From positions 1-64,000 of the forward strand of contig NZ_MECL01000198.1 in NCBI RefSeq assembly GCF_014596445.1: a stretch of DNA of 64,000 bases, written 5' to 3'. Of the stretch, positions 43,170-52,869 are shown in pieces. The stretch's first letter is position 1; each line of letters begins with the position of its first letter. The notes beneath the pieces are model-generated. The model worked only from the letters and a program-made list of their open reading frames with translations, was not told the DNA's origin and did not search any database. Source of the stretch: Streptomyces sp. CBMA29 (lineage in GTDB: Bacteria; Actinomycetota; Actinomycetes; Streptomycetales; Streptomycetaceae). The position numbers were made by a program, and so were the translations under genes.

Positions 43170-44030
43170 TCAGCGGATCTCGACCTCCTCGCGTGAGCGC
43201 GCCAGGGCCGCCTCCGCGCCCTCGCGACGCACCTCCCGCAGGAAGTTGAACTCGCCCGGCTGGAAGTGGATGTTGCTCAGCGAAGCGCCGACGACGGTGG
43301 TCGCGGCGAACGAGAGCCCGACGCCCAGCTTCTCCAGCGAGGCGAAGACGGCGTACTTCTCGGTGACGATGCCGTCCCGCATGATCGACGCGCACACGGC
43401 GGCCAGCTCCGCCGCCCCCCGGGGCGCGTCCTCGGCGACGCGGTCGACCAGACCGTAGTCGAGCGCGGTCGGCGCCGACCAGGCGACGTTGCAGTACATC
43501 AACTCCTTGGCCCGCTTCAGCCCGACCGTCGCGAACAGCAGCGACATGTCGCCGTCCACCCCGACGTTGTGCCACCGGGGGGAGCCGAAGGTCGCGTCCT
43601 CGCCCGCGACCACCAGGTCCGCGCAGAGCACCAGGTAGAGGCCGGTGTCCCAGCAGCGGCCACGCGCCTCGACGACCGTCACCTTCCGGCAGTGCAGCAG
43701 CCGTTGGTACAGGCCCGTACTCCCCCACCACGCCTCGTCCAGCGCGATCAGCCGTGCCCGCTGGCTCGGGTGCTTGCGCACCGATCCGCCGGGCGCCTGC
43801 GCGTACTGGTCCCAGGCGTCGGCCGGGTCCCAGCCCGCGCACAGGTCGTCGCCCTCGCCGCGGATCAGGACGGCCTTCACGTCGTCGTCCCGGTCGATGT
43901 CCGCGAGGTGGGCCGCGAACTGCTCGGCCATGGCACGGGTCATGAGGTTGCCCGTCGCGGGGCGCCGTACGGTGATGGTCGCGATGTGGTTCTCGTGGTC
44001 CTTGCCCAGTTCAACCCGGCCCTCGCTCAT
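43170..44030 (-). CDS. Crotonase-fold protein 1 (both catalytic Glu missing)
   Basis: A 286-aa enoyl-CoA hydratase/isomerase homologue: GDDLCAGWDPAD is the CoA/oxyanion region and GRCWDTGLYLVLCADLVVAGED the second. By eye the position of rat hydratase Glu144 is Tyr and that of Glu164 is Arg (FGSPRW), so simple hydration is unlikely. Divergent crotonases include ring-opening hydrolases, isomerases and decarboxylases. Overlaps the next crotonase gene by ATGA; last of five genes in the unit. Confidence 0.85.
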   Translation of the reverse strand: MSEGRVELGKDHENHIATITVRRPATGNLMTRAMAEQFAAHLADIDRDDDVKAVLIRGEGDDLCAGWDPADAWDQYAQAPGGSVRKHPSQRARLIALDEAWWGSTGLYQRLLHCRKVTVVEARGRCWDTGLYLVLCADLVVAGEDATFGSPRWHNVGVDGDMSLLFATVGLKRAKELMYCNVAWSAPTALDYGLVDRVAEDAPRGAAELAAVCASIMRDGIVTEKYAVFASLEKLGVGLSFAATTVVGASLSNIHFQPGEFNFLREVRREGAEAALARSREEVEIR

Positions 44031-44758
44031 GCGCTCTCCTCCGTGAGACCGGACCCGACCGCCGCGCGGTGGATCGCGTAGTGGTCGGCCAGGTCGAACT
44101 CCCGGCCCACGCCGTGCGCGTCGTAGACGGCCTGCTGGAGCATCTTCGACATCGTCATGCCGTCCAGCGGCATGCCGATGACGGCGGCGGTCATCGACAC
44201 GACCTCCGCGCGGAGTTGGCCGTCCGGGACGACCCGGTTGACCAGCCCGATCCGCCCGGCGGTGGCCGCGTCGTGGACGGTCCCCCTGAGCAGCCACGAC
44301 TTGGCGCGGTTGAGCCGGACCGTCAGCGCGGCCAGGACGAAATTCGCCTCGGGCACGTCGAGGAAGGGCGAGCCGAACACGGCGTCCTCGCTCGCGACGG
44401 CCAGGTCGGCGCAGAGCAGAAGCGCGGTGCCCGCCCCGTGACACGCCCCGCGGACCTCGGCGATCACGACCTTCTTCGCGAAGCAGGTGGCCTGGTAGAC
44501 CGCGGTCGACGCGGCGAAGGCGCGGTGCCAGGTGGTCGGCGCCTCGGCCGCGGACGGGAATCCGGTGGCCGCCTGCGGCGCGAAGTCGGGCCCCGTGGTG
44601 CGCAGGACGATCGCCTTGACATGGTCGTCGTCCGACGCCTCGACGACGGCCGCGGCCAACTCGTCGGCGAAGGCGGGGTCGTGGGCCGTCAGCGGGGCGA
44701 AGCTCTCCACCTCGATGTACGCGCGGCCGTCGGCCACGCGGAGGTCGACGGCCCTCAT
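44027..44758 (-). CDS. Crotonase-fold protein 2 (both catalytic Glu missing)
   Basis: A 243-aa short crotonase. The oxyanion-hole segment GACHGAGTALLLCAD has Ala at the Glu144 position, and FGSPFLDVPEAN has Phe at the Glu164 position. The N-terminal CoA loop is also altered (GPDFAPQAATGF instead of FCAGAD). It probably works with its two neighbours, with which it is translationally coupled by ATGA overlaps on both sides. Function beyond acyl-CoA binding is unassigned. Confidence 0.83.
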   Translation of the reverse strand: MRAVDLRVADGRAYIEVESFAPLTAHDPAFADELAAAVVEASDDDHVKAIVLRTTGPDFAPQAATGFPSAAEAPTTWHRAFAASTAVYQATCFAKKVVIAEVRGACHGAGTALLLCADLAVASEDAVFGSPFLDVPEANFVLAALTVRLNRAKSWLLRGTVHDAATAGRIGLVNRVVPDGQLRAEVVSMTAAVIGMPLDGMTMSKMLQQAVYDAHGVGREFDLADHYAIHRAAVGSGLTEESA

Positions 44759-45660
44759 CCCTTCACCCCCAGGCGGGGGTCGGCCGCGCCTTTGCGTTTC
44801 TTGTCGGCGTCCAGCGCGCCACCGACGCCGACGTCCCTCGCGGTCTTCCAGAAGTCCATCTCGTCCGGGCCCGACTGGAGGAAGTGCGAGACCAACAGCC
44901 CGGTGATCGAGGGGACGCTGGTGTCCATCGCGCCCTCGGCGGCGCGCAGCCGCGACTTCAGGTACAGCAGGTGGCCGGGGGGCCGGGCGGCGAGGCCGGC
45001 CGCGATCGTCCCGGTGGCCGCGGCGAGTTCGGCGGCCGGGGTGACGGTGTCGACGAGGCCGAGGTGGTGCGCCTCGGTCCCGCTCATCGGCATCGCGGTG
45101 AACCCGGTGCGGCGGGCGGCCTTCATGCCCAGGATGCGGTTGATGTGCACGCTGGCGACCGCGCCCGCCGGACCCAGGAAGCGCGCTTCGAGCGCGCCGA
45201 TCCTGGTGTCCTCGGCGGCCGTCACCACGTCGGCCTTGCACGCGATCATGAAGTACGCCGCCGCCGCGCAGTAGCCGTGCAGTTGGGCGACGGTGACCTT
45301 CGGCGAGCGGGAGATCGCCTGGCTGAAGCCCAGCCGGCCCCACGCCATGTCCGCGCCGTACCGGTAGCCGACCGTCAGGGTGCGGCGCCGCTCGTGCGGC
45401 CGCTTCTGGCCCCACTGCTCGTTGATCTCGTTGCCGCTGCAGAACGACTTCCCGTTGCCCCGGATCACGATGACCCGCACCGTCGGGTCGTCCCCGGCCC
45501 GCGCCATCAGCTCGATGACGCGGTCGCGCATGGGCACGCTCATGGCGTTGTGCTTCTCCGGCCGGTTCAGCGTCAGATACGCGATGCCGGACGCCGGGTC
45601 GGCGTCGTACAGCACCTGTTCCGCCGCGGCGGCGATGCTCTCCGGGGTTCCGTACTTCAC
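44755..45660 (-). CDS. Crotonase-fold protein 3 (one catalytic Glu kept)
   Basis: 301 aa. LNRPEKHNAMS and GKSFCSGNEIN are close to canonical enoyl-CoA hydratases. The Glu144 position is Phe (AAAAYFMIA), but the Glu164 position (IGALEARFLG) keeps Glu. The C-terminus is long, with a Lys/Arg-rich end (DADKKRKGAADPR). It has a GTG start overlapping the CoA-transferase gene by four bases. A hydrolase or isomerase role is as likely as hydration. Confidence 0.85.
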   Translation of the reverse strand: MKYGTPESIAAAAEQVLYDADPASGIAYLTLNRPEKHNAMSVPMRDRVIELMARAGDDPTVRVIVIRGNGKSFCSGNEINEQWGQKRPHERRRTLTVGYRYGADMAWGRLGFSQAISRSPKVTVAQLHGYCAAAAYFMIACKADVVTAAEDTRIGALEARFLGPAGAVASVHINRILGMKAARRTGFTAMPMSGTEAHHLGLVDTVTPAAELAAATGTIAAGLAARPPGHLLYLKSRLRAAEGAMDTSVPSITGLLVSHFLQSGPDEMDFWKTARDVGVGGALDADKKRKGAADPRLGVKG

Positions 45661-46997
45661 GCCTTGCCCACCTCTTCCGTTGCTCGGGGCGATTCCGTTG
45701 CTCGGGGCGATTCCGATAGCGCGTGCGCCGGCCGTGCCTGCTCGACCACGCCGTCCGCGACGAGCGCGTCGATACGGTCCTGCGGGACGCCGAGGCGCGC
45801 GAGGACGTCGCGGGTGTCGGCGCCCAGTTCAGGTGTCCAGTCGCCGACCCGTGCGGGGGTGGCGCTGAGCAGGAACGGGTTGCCGACGGTGCGCACGGTC
45901 CCCCAGGTCGCGTCCCGCTGCTCGACGACGAAGCCGTTCGCGAGGACGTCGGGGTCGCGGGCGGCCTCGACGAAGGTGTTGACGGGAGCGACCGGCACGC
46001 CGTTGTCCCGCATCCGCTCGACCCAGGTGTCCCGGTCGGCGGTCAGGAAGATCTCCTCCAGGACCGGCTCCAGGACGTCGCGGTGCCGCTCTCGGATCCT
46101 GCTCTTCTCGAACCGCGGATCGTCACGCAGACCGGGCCGGCCCAGGGCCTCGGTCAGCCCGTGCCACACCTTCTGGTCGGTGGCGCCGATGACGATCCAG
46201 CGGTCGTCCCCGCAGCGGAACGCGCCCGAGGTCGACGTCACGCGGCCCTGTGTGCGCCGCACCTCGTCGCCGTGCAGCGCGATGGTGACCTCGGCGGTGT
46301 GCATGGCCAGGCAGGAGCCGACGAGCGAGCCGTCCACGCGCTGGCCGCGCCCGGTGCGTTCCTTGGCCAGGAGCGCGGTCAGGATGCCCATCGCGAGGAA
46401 GACGGCACCGGCCGAGTCGGCCATGCCGCGGCTGGCGAGCCGGGGCGCCCCGTCCGGGGTGCGGACGAAGTCCGAGAGGCCGGAGACGGCCTGCGCGACC
46501 ATGTCGAACATCGGCTCCTTGGCGCGCGGGCCCAGCGGGCCGTAGCCGGACGCGGCGGCGTAGACGATGCCCGGGTTCTCCTGGCGCAGGGTGTCGTAGC
46601 CCAGGCCCAGTTTCTCCATGACGCCGAGCCGGAAGTTCTCCACGACGACGTCGCACTCGCGGGCCAGGGCCTTGACGATGTCCCGGCCCTCGGGGGTGGT
46701 GATGTCGACGGCGACCGACTTCTTGCCGCGGTTGAGGCCGGTGAAGAACCCGGCGTATCCGTCCGGGGCCTGGCGCAGCCGCCGGTCCCACTCGCCGCCC
46801 GGCCGCTCCACCTTGACGACCTCCGCGCCGAGGTCGGCGAGGATGCGGGTCGCGTAGGGGCCCTGGAGGAAGCGGGTGAGGTCGAGGACCTTGATCCCGT
46901 CGAGGGCTCCTGCGGGGAGTTCGGGCGCGGCGGGCGCGGGCGCGGTGTCCGGCGTGACCGCAGGCGCGGCCCCGCGCTCCATGTCCGGGGCGGTCAT
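45657..46997 (-). CDS. CaiB/BaiF family III CoA-transferase
   Basis: 446 aa in canonical order: GIKVLDLTRFLQGPYAT, DLGAEVVKVE, DVVVENFRLG, ASGYGPLGPRA, then MFDMVAQAVSG with the catalytic Asp, GRGQRVDGSL and the small C-terminal domain. It transfers CoA between carboxylates, here presumably from a product or succinyl-CoA to the substrate acid. The C-terminus has an ESPRAT repeat from an 18-bp DNA duplication near 45680-45715. Coupled by ATGA to the ADP-forming synthetase gene upstream. Confidence 0.92.
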   Translation of the reverse strand: MTAPDMERGAAPAVTPDTAPAPAAPELPAGALDGIKVLDLTRFLQGPYATRILADLGAEVVKVERPGGEWDRRLRQAPDGYAGFFTGLNRGKKSVAVDITTPEGRDIVKALARECDVVVENFRLGVMEKLGLGYDTLRQENPGIVYAAASGYGPLGPRAKEPMFDMVAQAVSGLSDFVRTPDGAPRLASRGMADSAGAVFLAMGILTALLAKERTGRGQRVDGSLVGSCLAMHTAEVTIALHGDEVRRTQGRVTSTSGAFRCGDDRWIVIGATDQKVWHGLTEALGRPGLRDDPRFEKSRIRERHRDVLEPVLEEIFLTADRDTWVERMRDNGVPVAPVNTFVEAARDPDVLANGFVVEQRDATWGTVRTVGNPFLLSATPARVGDWTPELGADTRDVLARLGVPQDRIDALVADGVVEQARPAHALSESPRATESPRATEEVGKA

Positions 46998-49180
46998 GCG
47001 TCCTCCCCCACCGTGGCCGTGACGAGTACGTCGAGCGCTTCGACCCGACTGCCGTTGACGCGCAGGGGGTTGACCTCCAGGGTGTCCAGGCTCGGTCCGA
47101 CCGACAGGGCGGCCCGGCTGATCGCCACGATCGCCTCGCTCAGCGCGTCGAGGTCGGCGGCGGTGCTGCCGCGCGCGCCGTGCAGCAGGGCGGCGCCCTT
47201 CAACTCCTCCAGCATCCGGCGCACTTCGCGGGCGTCGACGGGCAGTACGCGCAGGCTGGTGTCCTTCATGACCTCCACCCAGATGCCGCCGAGGCCCACC
47301 GCGAGCACCGGTCCGAAGGTCGGGTCGACCGTGACGCCGACGAGGAGTTCCTGTCCCGGCTCCCGCATCGGTGAGACGAGCACACCGCGCAGGTCGGCGC
47401 CGGGGACGTTCCGCGCCACCGTCGCCATGATCGCGTCGTAGGCCGTCGCCGCGGCTCCGGCGCCCTCGACGCCGAGGACGACTCCGCCGACGTCGGACTT
47501 GTGCGCGACGGCCCGCGAGCAGATCTTCATCGCCACCGGGCCGCCGGCCTTGGCCGCCGCGCCCGCCGCCTCGGCCGCCGAGTGGACGAGCACGGCGGGG
47601 ACGATCGGCACACCGGCCGCCTCCAGCAGGGCCCGCCCCTCGTCCTCCGCCCAGGTGCGGGCCGTCGGCCCGCACCCGACCGCGGCGGCCGGCACTTCCC
47701 CCGTCCCGCTCGCCGTGGCCCGGAGCGCGTCGCGCTGCTCGACCCACCGGGCCACATGCCCGAGGGACGTGATCGCGAGGTCGACGCCGGGCAGCAGGAA
47801 GAGGTTGTTCTCGGAGAGCAGCGACAGGGCGTACGGCGAGATGTCCAGGCAGGTGTTGGACGAGAGGAAGACCGGTACGGGCGAGGCGGCCACGATCTCG
47901 CCGATGATCTTCATCCGGCTCTCGATGAACGTCGGGTCCTCGGGGCGCTCGTCCGGCAGCGGCGTCATCATCGAGAACATGAAGTCGATGCCGGAGTCCT
48001 CGACCGCGATCTCCATGAGGTCGTCCTCGGCCTTCGTCGGCCGGGGTCTGGCGCGGGCGTGGCCGAAGCCGGTGGTGTCGAGGGGGTTGAGGATCGAGGC
48101 GAACTCCGGCAGGTGCGCGGCCAGTTTGGCGCCGGTGTCCTCCTGCCAGCCGGGCAGGGCCAGGTCGTTGACCGAGGCGAGGTCGGCGATGATGTTGCAG
48201 CCGCCGCCCGACGAGGTCACGACGCCCATGCGGCGGCCGTCCGGGAGCCGCGGGCTGTAGCCGAACACCCCGGCGGTCGCGACCAGTTCCTCGACGCTCT
48301 CGACGCGGACCATGCCCGCCTGCCGGAACGCCGCGTCCGCGACGGCGTCGTCGGTGGCCACGGCGCCGGTGTGCGCCATGGCGGAGCGCATGCCCTCCTC
48401 GCTCCGCCCGGCCTTGTAGACCACGATCGGCTTGCCCGCCCGCAGCGCCTTCGTGCCGAGTTCGAAGAGCCGGTCCGGCTCGCGCACGGTCTCCAGGAAC
48501 AGGGCGATGGCGCGGGTGCTCTCGTCCTCTATCAGGTAGTCGAGGACGTCCAGGCTGGTCAGTACGGCCGAGTTGCCCACCGACGCCCACAGCGTCGAGC
48601 CCACTCCGTGCGCCTGCGCGAACTGATACGTCGCCCGCGCCATCGAACCGCTCTCGAAGACGGCGCCGACCGGACCGGCCACGGGTGCGGACTCGGTGGC
48701 GACGGCCCAGGGCACCACCCCGTCCACCGCGTTGATGAACCCGATGGTGTTGGGCCCCATGAGCGTCAGGTCGAGATCCACCGCGCTCTGCGCCAGCCGC
48801 CGCTGCCGGTCGCGTCCGTCGGCTCCGGACTCCCCGTATCCGGAGGCGAGGATGACCGCGTTCTTGATACCCGCCGCGGCGGCGTCCTCCAAGATGGCGT
48901 CGACCCGGCTCGGGCCGACCATGATGTAGGCCATGTCGACGGGCTTTTCGAGGTCCCGCAGCGTCGAGACGGTGGGTTTGCCGAACACCTCGTCGTACTT
49001 GGGATGGACGAAGCGCACGTCCCGCACCCCGCCGCCGAGTTCGAGGGCGTTGAGGAGATTGCGCGCCCAACTGGAGCTCGGCGATGCTCCCACGACCGCG
49101 ATACTGCGGGCGCCGAAGAAGCGGCGCAGCCTGTCCGGCTCGACGATCGAGCGTCGTGCCGCGTAGTCAACGGTGAGCAT
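46994..49180 (-). CDS. ADP-forming acyl-CoA synthetase (fused alpha/beta)
   Basis: A 728-aa acetate-CoA ligase (ADP-forming)-type fusion: a CoA-binding Rossmann domain (SIAVVGASPSS near 27), two succinyl-CoA-ligase-like flavodoxin domains with the phospho-His in MAHTGAVATDD, then an ATP-grasp beta part (EAAGVPIVPAVLV, AMKICSRAVAHKSDVGGV). It interconverts acyl-CoA and acid with ATP. Relatives act on acetate, aryl or branched acids; some members also act as protein acetyltransferases. First gene of its unit, GAGGAG nine bases upstream. Confidence 0.9.
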   Translation of the reverse strand: MLTVDYAARRSIVEPDRLRRFFGARSIAVVGASPSSSWARNLLNALELGGGVRDVRFVHPKYDEVFGKPTVSTLRDLEKPVDMAYIMVGPSRVDAILEDAAAAGIKNAVILASGYGESGADGRDRQRRLAQSAVDLDLTLMGPNTIGFINAVDGVVPWAVATESAPVAGPVGAVFESGSMARATYQFAQAHGVGSTLWASVGNSAVLTSLDVLDYLIEDESTRAIALFLETVREPDRLFELGTKALRAGKPIVVYKAGRSEEGMRSAMAHTGAVATDDAVADAAFRQAGMVRVESVEELVATAGVFGYSPRLPDGRRMGVVTSSGGGCNIIADLASVNDLALPGWQEDTGAKLAAHLPEFASILNPLDTTGFGHARARPRPTKAEDDLMEIAVEDSGIDFMFSMMTPLPDERPEDPTFIESRMKIIGEIVAASPVPVFLSSNTCLDISPYALSLLSENNLFLLPGVDLAITSLGHVARWVEQRDALRATASGTGEVPAAAVGCGPTARTWAEDEGRALLEAAGVPIVPAVLVHSAAEAAGAAAKAGGPVAMKICSRAVAHKSDVGGVVLGVEGAGAAATAYDAIMATVARNVPGADLRGVLVSPMREPGQELLVGVTVDPTFGPVLAVGLGGIWVEVMKDTSLRVLPVDAREVRRMLEELKGAALLHGARGSTAADLDALSEAIVAISRAALSVGPSLDTLEVNPLRVNGSRVEALDVLVTATVGEDA

Positions 49181-49282
49181 GGGGCGTAACTCCTCGGGAG
49201 TCGGGCGATGGGAATCGGACCGTGGTATTCGGGCGGGGGCGTCGGGCGAGGGGTGTCGGGAGAGGGAAGCCGGGCAATTTAT

Positions 49283-49296
49283 TTAGCCACGTAAAG
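49283..49296 (+). promoter_or_regulatory. Island operator site upstream of the ADP-forming synthetase unit
   Basis: TTAGCCACGTAAAG matches 11 of 14 bases and lies about 100 nt upstream of the start at 49180, in the gap after livF. Confidence 0.6.
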
Positions 49297-49341
49297 TATC
49301 GTACATGGCCCTGCGGCCTGACACCTGGGCGATCCGGCCGC

Positions 49342-50064
49342 TCAGCCGAAATAGGCGGCGTTGAGCTCGGCTCCCCGGAGGGAGGACGGCGTGCCGGTGG
49401 CGGCGATCCGGCCGTCGCGCAGGACGATCAGCCGTTCGCTGGCCCTGGCCAGGCGGTCGCTGTTCTGCTCGACGACCAGCATCGAGATGCCCTCGGCCTG
49501 GAGCGCCCGCAGGGACGCGTAGATCTTCTCGATCACGACCGGGGCGAGACCCAGCGACGGCTCGTCCAGGAGCAGCAGTCTGGGCCGCTGGATGACGGCG
49601 CGGGCCAGGGAGAGCATCTGCTGCTCCCCGCCGGAGAGCAGGCCCGCGAGCTGCGTGCGGCGTTCCGCCAGGATCGGGAACAACTCGTAGACCAGGGCCT
49701 GCTTTTCGGCGATGGCGCGCCGCACGGCGCGCCTGCTCAGCCGCATCGCGGAGATCTGGAGATTCTCCTCGACCGTGAGCGGGCGCAGAACGCGGTGCCC
49801 CTCCGGCACGATGACGATCCCCTTGCGGACGCTGGCGGCCGTCGAGGACCCGTTCATCCGCTCGCCCTGGAACGAGACCTCACCCGACCGGGGCTTGAGG
49901 CCGCCGCTGAGAGCGCGCATCAGGGTCGTCTTGCCGGCGCCGTTCATCCCGACCAGGCCGAGCAGTTCGCCCTCGGCGAGGGTGAAGGAGACGTCGTGGA
50001 GTACGGGTTGGTGGTCGCCGTAGCCGGCCGTCAGGCCGGTCACGTCGAGAAGCGGCGTGCTCAT
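49342..50064 (-). CDS. livF: Branched-chain-type ABC transporter ATPase LivF
   Basis: A 240-aa ATPase with Walker A GMNGAGKT, signature LSGGEQQMLSLARA, Walker B LLLLDEPSLGLAP and the C-terminal GAELNAAYFG ending typical of LivF. It pairs with the LivG half of the fused protein upstream, whose gene overlaps its own by four bases. It powers import of the island's probable substrate. Confidence 0.93.
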   Translation of the reverse strand: MSTPLLDVTGLTAGYGDHQPVLHDVSFTLAEGELLGLVGMNGAGKTTLMRALSGGLKPRSGEVSFQGERMNGSSTAASVRKGIVIVPEGHRVLRPLTVEENLQISAMRLSRRAVRRAIAEKQALVYELFPILAERRTQLAGLLSGGEQQMLSLARAVIQRPRLLLLDEPSLGLAPVVIEKIYASLRALQAEGISMLVVEQNSDRLARASERLIVLRDGRIAATGTPSSLRGAELNAAYFG

Positions 50065-51968
50065 CCGGGAACCCCCAGGTAGGCGGAGATGACCTCTTGC
50101 TGTGCGAAGACCTCGTCGGGCGGGCCCTCCGCGATGACCTGGCCGTGGTCCAGGACATAGACGCGGTCGCAGGCGCTGGTGATCAGCGGCAGATTGTGGT
50201 CGACCAGGACCACCCCGAGGTCGCGGGCGCCGAGGGCGCGTACGGTCGCGGCGATCTCCTGGCGTTCGAACTCGGTGAGTCCCGCGCCGGGTTCGTCCAG
50301 CAGCAGGAACGCCGGGTCGAGCATCAGATTGCGGGCGATCTCGACCAGGCGGAGCACGCCGTACGGCTGGTCCGCTGCCAGGCTCCGGGCGCGGTCGGCG
50401 AGGGCGAGGTCGGTGAGCAGGGTCATCGCCCGGTCGCGTCCGGCCAGCGCCTGCTTGCGGGCGGCCGGGCTCAGCAGCGACTGGCGGAGCCAGCCGACCT
50501 TGCCGATGCCGTCCCCGGCGAGCATGACGTTCTCCAGCAGGGTCAGTTCGGGGATGACCTTCGGGCTCTGGAACGTCCTGCCGATGCCCGCCCGTACGAG
50601 GTTCTGCGCGGGCGTGCCGAGGATCTCGTCGTCGCCGAGGCGGACCGAGCCGGTCGCCCGGACGTCCCCGGTGATCGCGTTCAGGAGCGTGGTCTTGCCC
50701 GCGCCGTTGGGGCCGATGAGCCCGATGACCTCACCGGTCGCGAAGGAGAGCGAGACGTCGTTGACCGCGGTGTTGCCGCCGAAGGCGACCGACACTCCGC
50801 GCACCTCGACCCGTGCGTCCCGGTGCACGGCCCTGACCGAGTCCGCGAGGCGGTGGGTCACCTGGATCACCGTCTCAGTGACGGCGACACCCGGGTCCTG
50901 CGGCTCCAACTCACCGGTGGGTTCGGCCGCTTCGTCCGGCCGTCGGCGTCCGCGCAGCCACTTCACGAGGTTGTCCAGGCCGCCCGCGATGCCGCCGCGG
51001 GTGAGCACGACGAGCACCAGGATGCCCACGCCGTAGACCAGGTCCTGGGCCTGGCTGGTGGCCAGCGACAGCTCGTCCATCACCAGGATGGCGACGACGC
51101 CGAACACCGGGCCGAGGAAGTAGCCGCTACCGCCGAGGATCGCGGCGAGCAGCAGCGCGACCAGGCGGGTGAAGCTGAAGGTCTCCAGGTCGATCACGAG
51201 CTGGAAGTGGGCGAAGAGCACCCCGGCGAGTCCGGCGAGGCCGCCGGAGATCGCGAAGGCGACCAGCCGCGTCGAGTCGGGCGAGACCCCCACCGAGGCG
51301 AGGACGCGCGGCCCCTCGCGCAGCGCGGTCAGTTTGCGCCGCATCGCCGACAGGTGGATGCGCAGGACGAGTTCGTACGTGAGCCACGCGAAGAACGCGG
51401 CGAGCCAGTAGTACGAGAGATAGCCGCTGATGAGCTGGTGACCGAAGAACGTGGGCAGCGGAATCGAGTAGATGCCGATCGTGCCGCCGCTGAACTCGTG
51501 CCAGTTCACCATGACTTCGGCGAGCGCGAGCGCGAAGGCGAGCGTCTGGATGGCGAGGAACAGCTCGTTGAGCCCCCGGGTGGGAACCGCCACGAGAACG
51601 GAGAGCACGGTGGTGACCGCCACGGAGATCACCAGCGCGGGCCAGAACGGCATTCCGAACCGGACTTCGAGATAGACGCTGGTGAAGGCGCCGACGCCAT
51701 AGGTGATGACGACCGAGAGATTGAAGATGCCCGCGTAGCCGTAGACGATGTTGAAAGCCGTCGTGAGGATGTACGCGATGACTCCGGCCGACGCCAGGTG
51801 GACGTAGTAGTCGTTGCCGCTGGCGATGAGTCCGACGAGCACCAGGACCAGTGGGCCCGCGACGTGTTTGGCCCAGACCGAGGTCAGTGCCCCGCGGATT
51901 CCTTCGGGTTTCTTCGGGGCGCCGCTCACCTCGCGCCGTGCGGCCTTGTCCAGTCCGATGGTGCTCAT
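50061..51968 (-). CDS. Fused LivM permease - LivG ATPase
   Basis: 635 aa. Residues about 30-340 hold eight to ten membrane segments with the LivM signature region (LAFAISGGLAGLAGVLFAH). After an acidic linker (about 345-390) comes a LivG-type ATPase with Walker A GPNGAGKTT, the altered signature QPYGVLRLVEIARNL in place of YGQQRRLEIARAL, and Walker B FLLLDEPGAGL. The fusion keeps the permease and ATPase in fixed stoichiometry and is known in actinobacteria. It overlaps livF and livH by four bases each. Confidence 0.92.
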   Translation of the reverse strand: MSTIGLDKAARREVSGAPKKPEGIRGALTSVWAKHVAGPLVLVLVGLIASGNDYYVHLASAGVIAYILTTAFNIVYGYAGIFNLSVVITYGVGAFTSVYLEVRFGMPFWPALVISVAVTTVLSVLVAVPTRGLNELFLAIQTLAFALALAEVMVNWHEFSGGTIGIYSIPLPTFFGHQLISGYLSYYWLAAFFAWLTYELVLRIHLSAMRRKLTALREGPRVLASVGVSPDSTRLVAFAISGGLAGLAGVLFAHFQLVIDLETFSFTRLVALLLAAILGGSGYFLGPVFGVVAILVMDELSLATSQAQDLVYGVGILVLVVLTRGGIAGGLDNLVKWLRGRRRPDEAAEPTGELEPQDPGVAVTETVIQVTHRLADSVRAVHRDARVEVRGVSVAFGGNTAVNDVSLSFATGEVIGLIGPNGAGKTTLLNAITGDVRATGSVRLGDDEILGTPAQNLVRAGIGRTFQSPKVIPELTLLENVMLAGDGIGKVGWLRQSLLSPAARKQALAGRDRAMTLLTDLALADRARSLAADQPYGVLRLVEIARNLMLDPAFLLLDEPGAGLTEFERQEIAATVRALGARDLGVVLVDHNLPLITSACDRVYVLDHGQVIAEGPPDEVFAQQEVISAYLGVPG

Positions 51969-52828
51969 ACGCGCTCAGCCGTTCCGCGGAAGGTGAACAG
52001 CCCTGTCGGCCGCACGAGCAGCACCAGGGACAGGATCACGAAGAGTGAGGTCAGGTGGTAACTGGCGGCGATGTGCTGGTCGGTGAAGGTCATCACGAAG
52101 CCGGCCACGACGGCGCCGCCCACCGCGCCGAAGAGACTTCCGAGGCCGCCGATGACGGCGCCGACCAGGCTCAGCACGAGGAGGGTGGGCGCGACGTCGA
52201 CCGAGACGCTGCCGAGCGATGCCTGGAAGATGCCGCCGATGACCAGGCAGGCACCCGAGACCACCCAGGCGAGCAGTTCGAACCGCATCGTGCGGACGCC
52301 GTAGACCTGCGCCAGTTCGTGGTCGAAGGAGACGGCGGACAGGTGGTGCCCGATGAGCGTCCGGTCGAACAGGAACCACATCACGAGCAGCAGGAGGAGC
52401 GACAGGCCGATGACCAGCAGCCGTTGCTTGGAGGTCTCGTAGCTGCCGATCGCGACGGACCCGTGGATCCAGGGCTGCACGATGGAGGGCTCGCCGCCGA
52501 ACCACGTGCGGGTCAGGAAGTTGAGCAGGAGTCCGAAGCCGAGGGTGGCGAGGGTGAGGCCGATGACCGGCACCTTCTTGCGCTGCGCGGGCACGATCGC
52601 GATCGCGTAGCAGGCGGCGCCCAGGACACCGCCGACCACGATCGTCAGGCCGACGCCGAGGCCGCTGTTGCCCGCTCCCCAGGACGCGCACGCGGCGCCG
52701 GCGAAGACGCAGAAGTTGCCCGCGCCGAAGTTGACGACGCCGCTCACACGGAACACCAGACTCACCGCCAGGACCAGCGGAATCAGCACCGCCGCCTGCG
52801 AGAGGCCGGTCACGACCAGCGAGATCAT
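51965..52828 (-). CDS. livH: Branched-chain-type ABC permease LivH
   Basis: A 287-aa membrane protein with about eight hydrophobic segments, VVNFGAGNFCVFAGA near the N-terminus and the GGLGSLFGAVGGAVVAGF motif, both typical of LivH. It forms the translocation path with the LivM half of the fused neighbour. AAGGGAG precedes the ATG. First gene of the importer unit; the matching binding lipoprotein is encoded 20 kb away at 29995 under the same operator-like motif. Confidence 0.92.
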   Translation of the reverse strand: MISLVVTGLSQAAVLIPLVLAVSLVFRVSGVVNFGAGNFCVFAGAACASWGAGNSGLGVGLTIVVGGVLGAACYAIAIVPAQRKKVPVIGLTLATLGFGLLLNFLTRTWFGGEPSIVQPWIHGSVAIGSYETSKQRLLVIGLSLLLLLVMWFLFDRTLIGHHLSAVSFDHELAQVYGVRTMRFELLAWVVSGACLVIGGIFQASLGSVSVDVAPTLLVLSLVGAVIGGLGSLFGAVGGAVVAGFVMTFTDQHIAASYHLTSLFVILSLVLLVRPTGLFTFRGTAERV

Positions 52829-52869
52829 TGCGCACTCCCTTGTGCCCAGGAACGGTCCGCACCAGAATC

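Noticed and set aside
43151-43170. Terminator between the MarR and crotonase genes
   Set aside because: Only a 6-bp stem (ACCGGC/GCCGGT) with no T-run was found, too weak to list.
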